A stretch of DNA of 64,000 nucleotides from Jiangella mangrovi (GTDB lineage: Bacteria > Actinomycetota > Actinomycetes > Jiangellales > Jiangellaceae). The stretch lies in the NCBI RefSeq assembly GCF_014204975.1, contig NZ_JACHMM010000001.1, positions 2,604,001 through 2,668,000 on the forward strand. The letters run 5' to 3'. This document shows, piece by piece, positions 44,228 through 51,375 of this stretch; positions within the stretch are counted from its first letter, which is position 1, and every line of letters begins with the position of its first letter. The notes under the pieces are model-generated. The model worked only from the letters and a program-made list of their open reading frames with translations. It was not told the origin of the DNA and ran no database searches. A program made the translations under genes and the position numbers.

Positions 44228-45885
44228 GTCGCCTCCAGGTAGCGGTGCACCAGCGTGACGGCCATGGCGCCCTCGCCGACGGCGGACGCCACGCGCTTCA
44301 CGGACTCCGCGCGCACGTCGCCGGCCACGAACACGCCCGGGACGCTGGACTCGAGGTGGTACGGGGTGCGGGCCAGCGGCCACTCGCGCGGCGGACGGCC
44401 GTCGGCGTCGAGCAGGGCGGGCCCCGTCAGGAGGAAACCCCGTTCGTTGCGCGCGAATTCCGGGCTGAGCCACGACGTGGGCGGCTCGGCGCCGATGAAC
44501 ACGAACAGCCGGGTGGCCGGCAGCGACTCGGTGCCGGCGTCGCGGGTGTCGGTGACGGTGATGCTCTCGAGCCGGCCGTCGCCGTGGGCGGCGGTGACCT
44601 CGGTGCAGGTGCGCACCTCGATGCGGGAGTCGGCCTCGATGCGCCCGACCAGGTACTCCGACATGCGCAGCCGCAGGTCGGGGCCGCGCACCAGCATGAC
44701 GACGCGGTTGGCGTACTGGGCGAAGTGCAGCGCCGCCTGGCCGGCGGAGTTGGCCGCGCCGACGATGAACACGTCCTCGCCCTTGCAGCCGGGCGCCTCG
44801 TGCGCGGACGCGCCGTAGTAGATGCCGCGGCCGGCGTAGTCGTCGGCGCCCTCGGCCGGCAGCCGGCTCCACCACACGCCGGTGGCGATGACGACGGCGT
44901 GCGCCGTCACCTCGTGGCCGTCGTCGAAGCGGACCACCCGGCCCTCGCCCTGGGCGACGACGTCGACGGCGGCGGCCGCGGTCAGCATCTCGACGTCGAA
45001 GCGGACGGCCTGGTCGCGGGCGCGCTGGGCCAGCTCGGCGCCGGAGACGCCCTGCGGGAAGCCCAGGTAGTTCTCGATCAGGCTGCTGCGCGCGGCCTGG
45101 CCGCCGACCCCGGCGCGGTCGACCAGCAGCGTGCGCAGGCCCTCGCTGGCGCCGTAGACCGCGGCGCCCAGGCCGGCCGGCCCGCTGCCGATGACGACGA
45201 GGTCGTAGAGCGGGCTGCCGGCGGTGGTGGCCAGGCCCAGCCGCTCGGCGACCTCGCGCAGCGGCGGGCAGGTGAGCACGACGCCGTCGGGCATGATGAC
45301 CGCCGGCAGCGACTCGTCGGGGATGGCCGCGGTGCCCTGCAGCGCCGCGCCCTCGGGACCGCGCAGGTGCCGGTACGGGACCTGGTTGCTGGTCAGGAAC
45401 TCCTTGAGGTCCTGGGTCTCGGACGCCCACTGGTGGCCCAGCAGCGTGACGCCCTCGAAGCCCGGCCGGCTGTCGCGCGCCCAGGTGTCCAGCAGCTCGT
45501 CGAGCACCGGGTAGAGGTGCTCCTCGGGCGGGTCCCACGGCTTGACCAGGTAGTGGTCGAGGTCGATGTCGTTGACGGCGCGAATGGCCGCCTGGGTGTC
45601 GGCGTACGCCGTCAGCAGCACCCGCTTGGCCTGCGGCACGACGTCCATGGCCTGCTCGAGGAAGTCGATGCCGTTCATGCCGGGCATGCGGTAGTCGGCC
45701 AGGATGAGCGCCGTCGCCTCACCGCGCAGGGTCAGCTCGCGCAGCACCTCGAGCGCGCCGGCCCCCGTCTCGGAGCGCACCACCCGGTGATCCGACCCGT
45801 AGCGGCGGCGCAGGTCGCGGGCGATGGCCCGGCTCACCGCCGGGTCGTCCTCGACGGTCAGCAGCACAGGTCCCTGTCGTGGCAC
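44224..45885 (-). CDS. Fused receiver domain/thioredoxin reductase-like flavoprotein
   Basis: The protein has 553 residues. Residues 5-125 are a complete receiver (acidic pair D13/D14, phospho-acceptor D64 in ILADYRMPG, K115). Residues 140-215 look like a glutaredoxin-like domain without CxxC. From 226 a thioredoxin-reductase fold follows (VIGSGPAGLG, IVGAANSAGQAA, VAGDVRAESVKR). The CATC redox motif is absent; the equivalent region reads YYGASAHEAPGCKG with one Cys. It is the first gene of the pair with the cNMP kinase. Phosphorylation may gate flavin chemistry. Confidence 0.92.
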   Translation of the reverse strand: MPRQGPVLLTVEDDPAVSRAIARDLRRRYGSDHRVVRSETGAGALEVLRELTLRGEATALILADYRMPGMNGIDFLEQAMDVVPQAKRVLLTAYADTQAAIRAVNDIDLDHYLVKPWDPPEEHLYPVLDELLDTWARDSRPGFEGVTLLGHQWASETQDLKEFLTSNQVPYRHLRGPEGAALQGTAAIPDESLPAVIMPDGVVLTCPPLREVAERLGLATTAGSPLYDLVVIGSGPAGLGAAVYGASEGLRTLLVDRAGVGGQAARSSLIENYLGFPQGVSGAELAQRARDQAVRFDVEMLTAAAAVDVVAQGEGRVVRFDDGHEVTAHAVVIATGVWWSRLPAEGADDYAGRGIYYGASAHEAPGCKGEDVFIVGAANSAGQAALHFAQYANRVVMLVRGPDLRLRMSEYLVGRIEADSRIEVRTCTEVTAAHGDGRLESITVTDTRDAGTESLPATRLFVFIGAEPPTSWLSPEFARNERGFLLTGPALLDADGRPPREWPLARTPYHLESSVPGVFVAGDVRAESVKRVASAVGEGAMAVTLVHRYLEAT

Positions 45886-45932
45886 GTGCCCTCCATGAAG
45901 TGCCTAGCGGTCGGTGCCCCAAGCGTAAGGCG

Positions 45933-46733
45933 TCAGAAGCCACGCGCTTTCAGCCAGGCGAGAACGTCGTCGGCGACGACCCGCCAGCCGCTGTCGATGG
46001 TCAGGCTGTGGCCGCGGTCGGGGTACTGGCGCAGCTCGGTCGAGGCCGACGACTTCCGGTACAGCCGGGCGGTGGTGCGCACGATCGCCGGCGCGACGGT
46101 GTGATCCTTGCCGCCGAGCGTCAGCAGCAGCGGACCGCGGGTGGCGTTGCGGACGTCGACCTTCGCCGGCGACGACCGGGTGAAGTTGGCGAACGCGGCC
46201 TCGAACAGCGGCCGGCCGGGCGACGGGGTCGCACAGCGCTCGTACAGCTCGTCGGACTCCTGCTCGGTGAGTGCGTTGCCGAACCCGTACCGGAACTGCG
46301 CGCGGTCCAGCGCGACGGCTCTCTTGCGGTTGGCCGGGTTGCGCAGCGCGATCGACGCCACCCGCAGCGACGACGGCGGCAGGTACATGACGCCCTTGAT
46401 CGGCGCCGGGTCGATGGCGACGGCCGCGGCGCCGAGGTTCTCGCCGAGCAGCCGCTGCACGATCAGCCCGCCGAACGAGTGGCCGACGAGGACCGGCGGG
46501 CGGTCGAGGCCGCGGACGATCTCGGCGTAGTGCTCGACGACGTCGTCGATGCCGAACCCGGCGACCCGCTCGGGGTTGGCGCGGGTCTCGTCGGCGGTCG
46601 CCGAGTCGCCCGGCCAGCCGGGGGCCCGGGGCTCGTAGCCGGACTCGCGGAACAGCTCGACCCACGGCTCCCATGACTCGGCGTGCAGCCAGAGGCCGTG
46701 GACGAAGACGACGGGAAGACGATCGGTGGTCAC
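45933..46733 (-). CDS. Alpha/beta hydrolase
   Basis: The protein has 266 residues. The oxyanion strand is FVHGLWLHAESW, the nucleophile elbow GHSFGGL, and the terminal histidine YPDRGHSLT. The acid is likely the Asp in LGGKDHTVAP. It is an esterase/lipase-type hydrolase without a signal peptide. The GTG start follows GAGGAGGA. The gene is separated by 31 bases from the NhaA fusion gene upstream. Confidence 0.9.
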   Translation of the reverse strand: MTTDRLPVVFVHGLWLHAESWEPWVELFRESGYEPRAPGWPGDSATADETRANPERVAGFGIDDVVEHYAEIVRGLDRPPVLVGHSFGGLIVQRLLGENLGAAAVAIDPAPIKGVMYLPPSSLRVASIALRNPANRKRAVALDRAQFRYGFGNALTEQESDELYERCATPSPGRPLFEAAFANFTRSSPAKVDVRNATRGPLLLTLGGKDHTVAPAIVRTTARLYRKSSASTELRQYPDRGHSLTIDSGWRVVADDVLAWLKARGF

Positions 46734-46764
46734 GGGTCCTCCTCGGGTTGGCGTATACGCCGAA

Positions 46765-48651
46765 TCATCTGCCCGGATCGTCGCCCTGGAGGTGAGTCAC
46801 ACCCGTGGTGTTTCCGAGTTCTCGGGTGATGGCCGCCCGCAGCGACTCGAGGTCGTAGGCGCCGTGGTGGCGCTGGCCGTTGACGAAGAACGTGGGCGTG
46901 CCGGCGACGCCGCTCTGCTCGGCGCTCTCGACGTCGCGGGTGATGCGCAGCGCGAAGTGCCGCGACGAGAGCGTGCGGGCGAACCGTTGCGCGTCCAGCT
47001 CCAGGTCGGCGGCGTAACGCAGCAGGTCCTCGTAGGTGAGGGCGTCCTGGTGGGTGAGCAGGAGGTCGTGCATCTCCCAGAACTTCCCCTGCTTGCCGGC
47101 GGCTTCCGCGGCTTCGGCGGCGAGCTGGGCGTGCTCGTGGACGTCGGTGAGCGGCAGGTGCCGGAAGACGAACGTGAGGTCGTCGCCGAACGCCTGCGTC
47201 AGCTCGCGCAGCACCGGCTCGGCCCGGCCGCAGTAGGGGCATTCGAAGTCGCCGTACTCGACCAGCGTGACCCGGGCGTCGACGGGGCCGCGGATGTGGT
47301 CGACGTCGGGGTCGACCGGGTCGGCGAGGTCGACGATCGGCGCCACCAGCCGGTCCTGCCCGGCCGCCCGGGTCCGCTGCGGCAGCCGGCCGACGACCCG
47401 GAACACCAGCAGCGCGAGCAGCGTGGCGATCAGCGACGCGGCCAGGATGCCGAGCTTGGCGTCGTCGAGCTCGTGCCCCTCGAACGCGATGCCGGCGATG
47501 AGCAGCGAGACCGTGAACCCGACGCCGCCGATGGTCCCGGCCCCGATCAGCTGGGGCCAGGACACCGTCAGCGGGAACCCGAACCGGCTCGCCAGCCAGG
47601 TCACGCCGATGATGCCGACCGGCTTGCCGACCACCAGCCCGAGCACGATGCCCAGCGTGATCGGTGACGTCGCCGCCTCGCGCAGCACCTCGCCGTTGAT
47701 GACCATGCCGGCGTTGGCCAGCGCGAACACCGGCACGATGAGGTAGTTGGTCCACGGGTGGAACAGGTGCTGCAGCCGCTCGTTCGGCGAGATCGCGGTC
47801 GCGAGCGTGCGGCTGGCCGACCGCGCGTACTCCGGCACCGGCTGCTCGCGGAAGAGCCGCCACACCGCGCCGACCCGCTCGAGGGCCTCGCGCGACGGCG
47901 GGAAGGCCGACGCGAGCAGGCCGAGGGCGATGCCGGCCAGCGTCGCGTGCACCCCGGAGATCAGCGTGGCCAGCCAGACGCCGGAGCCGACCAGGAAGTA
48001 CGGGACGCCGTGGCGGACCCCGCCGTGCTTGAGCGCGAGCACGACGCCGAACAGGGCGACGGCGACGGCGAGCGCGGCCAGGGACACGTCGTCGGAGTAG
48101 GCGATCGCGATGATCGTCAGCGCCACGATGTCGTCGACGATCACCAGCGTCAGCACGAACGTCCGGGTCCGCGGCGACGCGCGGTCGCCGGCCAGAGCCA
48201 GCACCCCGAGAGCGAACGCGGTGTCGGTGCCCATGACGATGGCCCAGCCGTGCACCGCGGAGTCTCCGGCGTTGACGGCCAGGTACAGCAGCGCCGGGAC
48301 GGCCATGCCGCCCAGCGCGGCCAGCACCGGCGTGGCGACCCGGCTGCGCTCGCGCAGCTCGCCCATGTCGAACTCGCGCCGGATCTCCAGCCCGACGACG
48401 AAGAAGAACAGCGCCATCAGTCCGTCGTTGACCCAGTGCCGCAGGTCCAGCGACAGCTCCGCGCCGCCGAGCCGGATCGCGAGCTCGGTGTGCCAGAACT
48501 CCTCGTAGGTGTCCGACCACGGTGAGTTCGCCCAGGCCAGCGCCACCACCGTGGCGGCCAGCAGCACCACGGCGCCCGAGCTCTGCGTCGAGATGAACTC
48601 GCGGATCGGCGACGCCAGGCGGCGGGACCGCAGCGTCTGCCCTGTGGCCAT
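46765..48651 (-). CDS. nhaA: Na+/H+ antiporter NhaA fused to a DsbA/thioredoxin-like domain
   Basis: The protein has 628 residues. The first 410 form NhaA with about eleven to twelve hydrophobic segments, the ion-path aspartates in VIVDDIVALT and the FFFVVGLEIRREF signature. From about residue 455 a Thioredoxin_4/DsbA-like domain starts (TLVEYGDFECPYCGRAEPVL) with redox CPYC and cis-Pro in GVAGTPTFFV. Such fusions are known in actinobacteria. The role of the redox domain in ion exchange is not established. Confidence 0.95.
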   Translation of the reverse strand: MATGQTLRSRRLASPIREFISTQSSGAVVLLAATVVALAWANSPWSDTYEEFWHTELAIRLGGAELSLDLRHWVNDGLMALFFFVVGLEIRREFDMGELRERSRVATPVLAALGGMAVPALLYLAVNAGDSAVHGWAIVMGTDTAFALGVLALAGDRASPRTRTFVLTLVIVDDIVALTIIAIAYSDDVSLAALAVAVALFGVVLALKHGGVRHGVPYFLVGSGVWLATLISGVHATLAGIALGLLASAFPPSREALERVGAVWRLFREQPVPEYARSASRTLATAISPNERLQHLFHPWTNYLIVPVFALANAGMVINGEVLREAATSPITLGIVLGLVVGKPVGIIGVTWLASRFGFPLTVSWPQLIGAGTIGGVGFTVSLLIAGIAFEGHELDDAKLGILAASLIATLLALLVFRVVGRLPQRTRAAGQDRLVAPIVDLADPVDPDVDHIRGPVDARVTLVEYGDFECPYCGRAEPVLRELTQAFGDDLTFVFRHLPLTDVHEHAQLAAEAAEAAGKQGKFWEMHDLLLTHQDALTYEDLLRYAADLELDAQRFARTLSSRHFALRITRDVESAEQSGVAGTPTFFVNGQRHHGAYDLESLRAAITRELGNTTGVTHLQGDDPGR

Positions 48652-48692
48652 GCGGCGATCCTAGGCGCGCCGCGAGTCGCGCACGTTTCGGA

Positions 48693-49634
48693 TCAGGAGA
48701 GGCGGGTGAGCTTCTGCTTGGCCTCGCGGCGCCGGCGGCGGGCCGCCTCGGAGGCCTTGCGGGCGTTCTCGACGTCGTCCTCGGCGGACTCGACGTCGTC
48801 GCGGGCCTGCTCGAGCTCGCGCCGGGCGGCGGCCAGTTCCTCGGTGAGCCGCTCGGCGGTGGCCTGCGCCTCCTCGAGTCGGCGCCGCTGCTCGTCCAGC
48901 GCCGCCTCGGCGTCGTCGACCTGCTCTTCGGCGTCGTCGACGGCGGTCTCGGCCTGTTCGAGCTCGCGCTCAGCGGCGGCTACCTCGTCGCCGTCGCCGT
49001 CGCCGGCCTCCTCCTCGGTTTCCTCAGGCTCCGCCTCGTCCTCGACTGCCGCCTCGTCGCCCTTGGCCGAGCGTGACCGGCGGGTCGTCTCGAGCCGCTG
49101 GCCGCGGGCGACCCGGGCCTCGGTGAGCGAGATGACCTCGGCAGGCTCGCCGTCGTCCTCGACGGAGCCGAAGCCGACGTGCTGCAGGCCGTGCGACAGC
49201 CGCGCGGCCAGCAGCTGCTCGGCGGCGCGGGGGTCGGCGATGGCCGCCTCCAACGAGCCGGCGATGGTCTCGACGAGGTCCGGGCCGGCCTTCTGCCCGG
49301 CGTCCTTGGCGATCGTCCGGGCGGCCTTGAGCAGCGCGTCGACCTGCTTCTTCCGCTCGCCGGTCAGCTCGCGCAGGGCGGCGCCGTCCATGCCGGACAT
49401 CGCCTTGCGCATGCGCTCACCGAGCTCGGCCAGCGCGGCGATCTCGTCGGCGTGCTGCCGGACCAGCTGGTTGGTCAGCCAGGCGGCCAGGGTGGGCTTG
49501 CGCAGCGCCTTGATGCGGGCGGCGACGTCGGCCGCGCCCTCGCTCTTGACCCGTTTCGCCAGCGCGTTGCGGGCTTCGACGAACTCTTCGGGCGGGAGGG
49601 CGTACAGCTCGTCCGCCGCGTCGTCGAGATCCAT
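48693..49634 (-). CDS. Coiled-coil protein of unknown function
   Basis: The protein has 313 residues. The first 170 residues are helical and contain KRVKSEGAADVAARIKALRKPTLAAWLTNQ, a pattern I have seen in uncharacterised actinobacterial proteins. Residues 190-225 are very acidic. The last 95 residues form a continuous Glu/Ala/Arg coiled coil ending in a basic tail (RRRRREAKQKL). No enzyme motif is visible. It may bind nucleic acid or scaffold other proteins. Confidence 0.8.
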   Translation of the reverse strand: MDLDDAADELYALPPEEFVEARNALAKRVKSEGAADVAARIKALRKPTLAAWLTNQLVRQHADEIAALAELGERMRKAMSGMDGAALRELTGERKKQVDALLKAARTIAKDAGQKAGPDLVETIAGSLEAAIADPRAAEQLLAARLSHGLQHVGFGSVEDDGEPAEVISLTEARVARGQRLETTRRSRSAKGDEAAVEDEAEPEETEEEAGDGDGDEVAAAERELEQAETAVDDAEEQVDDAEAALDEQRRRLEEAQATAERLTEELAAARRELEQARDDVESAEDDVENARKASEAARRRRREAKQKLTRLS

Positions 49635-49653
49635 GGGTCCAGCTTGCCACCCG

Positions 49654-49899
49654 CTACTGCAGGTAGCCCTCGACCTCGCCGACGGGACGCGCGGCGGCCT
49701 CGTCGGGGTTCTGGCCGGCCTCGACCCGGGCGCGGCGCTGGCGCAGCAGGTCCCAGCACTGGTCGAGCTGCTCCTCGACCTGTCGGAGCCGGGCGTGCTC
49801 CTCGTCGGTGGAGATCTCGCCGGACTGCAGGCGCTGCCGCAGGTCGTGCTCGTCCTCGACGAGTGCGCTGATCCGGGCCCTGATGTCGTCGTCCTGCAT
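49654..49899 (-). CDS. DUF2630 family small protein
   Basis: The protein has 81 residues beginning MQDDDIRARISALVEDEHDL, with HARLRQVEEQLDQCWDLLRQRRA in the middle, the DUF2630 pattern found in actinobacteria. It is helical and cytosolic with no known role. The start is the ATG after GGGAGCAG; 30 further in-frame codons upstream look non-coding. It lies 19 bases upstream of the coiled-coil gene on the same strand. Confidence 0.88.
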   Translation of the reverse strand: MQDDDIRARISALVEDEHDLRQRLQSGEISTDEEHARLRQVEEQLDQCWDLLRQRRARVEAGQNPDEAAARPVGEVEGYLQ

Positions 49900-50018
49900 G
49901 ACTGCTCCCACGCCGTCGGTCCGTGCGGTGACCCACCCGAGCATAGGCTCTGGTGGCGCCCGGCCGGCTCCGCTAGCGTCGATCATGCAGGCAGGCGCGG
50001 AGACTCGGGGGGTCCGGC

Positions 50019-50969
50019 ATGGTCGTCATCGGCACGTGGAACCTGGAGAACCTGTTCCGACCCGGAGACGCGGACGGCCGGCCGCCGGACCAGGCGACCT
50101 ACGAGGCCAAGCTGGACGCGCTGGCCGGCACCATCGACCGCATGGCGCCCGACGTGCTCGGCGTGCAGGAGATCGGCGAAGCGGCCGCGCTGGACGACCT
50201 CGTCGCGCGGCTCGCGGGCGACTGGACGACGCACGTGTCGGCGAACCCGGACGCCCGCGGCATCCGCAACGCCGTCATCTCCCGGCTCCCGGTCGAGGAG
50301 TCCGAGGACCTGGCCGCGTTCGCCGACGGCGTCGGCCCGGTCCGCGCGTCCGACGGCGGAGCGCTGTCGACGGAGATGGGCCGCGGCGCGCTGCGGGTGC
50401 GGGTGCGCACGGCCGGCGGCGACACCGTCGACGTCGTCACCTGCCACCTCAAGTCCAAGCTGCTGAGCTACCCGGGCGGCCGGTTCAACCCGCGCGACGA
50501 GTCCGAGCGGGCCCGCTACGGCGCCTTCGCCCTGTACCGCCGCGCGGCCGAGGCGGCCACCGTCCGTGAATGGGCGAACACCCTGCTCGACGGCGACGGT
50601 CAGGGCCGCTCGCTGGTCGTCTGCGGCGACCTCAACGACGAGCCCGCCGCCGCGACGACGCAGATCCTGCTCGGCCCCGGCGGCTCCGAGATCGGGACGG
50701 CCGGCGAGAACCAGCCCGACAAGGGCGACGCCTGGCGGCTCTGGAACACCGCGCCGCTCATCGCCGAGCCCCGCCGCTACAGCCGCATCTACCGTGGCCG
50801 CGGCGAGCTGATCGACCACATCCTCGTCTCGCACGAGCTGCTGCGGCGGATCGAGAAGGTCGACAGCCTGGTCGACCGCGGCCTTCCCTCCGTCACCGAC
50901 GACCCGCGCGTCCGCGCCGCCGCCGAGGACTCCGACCACGCCCCGATCGTCGCGACCTTCAGGGACTGA
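50019..50969 (+). CDS. Endonuclease/exonuclease/phosphatase-family protein
   Basis: The protein has 316 residues with the full EEP motif set: TWNLENLF, VQEIGE, CHLKSK, GDLNDEP, a DHILVS strand and SDHAPIV. The metal- and phosphate-binding residues are all present. There is no signal peptide, so it is a cytosolic nuclease or phosphodiesterase. It is monocistronic and divergent from the DUF2630 gene. Confidence 0.92.
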   Translation: MVVIGTWNLENLFRPGDADGRPPDQATYEAKLDALAGTIDRMAPDVLGVQEIGEAAALDDLVARLAGDWTTHVSANPDARGIRNAVISRLPVEESEDLAAFADGVGPVRASDGGALSTEMGRGALRVRVRTAGGDTVDVVTCHLKSKLLSYPGGRFNPRDESERARYGAFALYRRAAEAATVREWANTLLDGDGQGRSLVVCGDLNDEPAAATTQILLGPGGSEIGTAGENQPDKGDAWRLWNTAPLIAEPRRYSRIYRGRGELIDHILVSHELLRRIEKVDSLVDRGLPSVTDDPRVRAAAEDSDHAPIVATFRD

Positions 50970-51375
50970 CCACCGCGGTCCGTCGGCGCGTCCGCACTTC
51001 GACGGGGTATGGGCAGTGAAGATCATCAAGGATCGACTACATCACGAGGCGTTCTTGCGCTCCTCCAGGCATGCATGCCTGGTAACGCAGGGGAACGCCT
51101 GGTGGGCCACCCAGGACCACGCTGAAAATCCCGCATCGTGGAGCACCACAGGTCGTCGTGGGCGAGTTACCACCGCCCTAGCAGCGGTAACTCGCCCACG
51201 GCGCACGCCGGGAGGGAGTTCTCCCCGCTCCAGCGGGTGAAAGTCCCTCCTGGCAATCCAGATGTCGCCCCGGACCATCGAAACGCCCGCCGCGGATGCG
51301 CCGCGTCGTCCCGCCAGGCGCCCGAGTGGTGCGTATTGGTGCTCATTGCAGGGCGGACAGCGGGTGGTGACGCGC
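50970..51375. other. Gene-free convergent gap containing several strong hairpins
   Basis: I see no gene in this stretch. Structures in order: GATCATC-AAGGATC near 51021, close to the arm of the 41753 hairpin; a perfect 18-bp palindrome CCAGGCATGCATGCCTGG (51065-51082); CCTGGTGG/CCACCCAGG (51098-51115); a perfect 15-bp stem (51157-51171 with 51186-51200) with a 14-base loop; and a nested stem GGAGGGA/TCCCTCC (51211-51250) enclosing CCCGCT/AGCGGG. It is far more than two convergent genes need for termination. A structured RNA or decayed mobile element is possible. Confidence 0.55.

Noticed and set aside
50970-51375. Group II intron or IS remnant in the hairpin-rich gap
   Set aside because: There is no reverse transcriptase or transposase fragment, no convincing domain V and no target duplication. 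The small minus-strand frame (51042-51278) looks non-coding.
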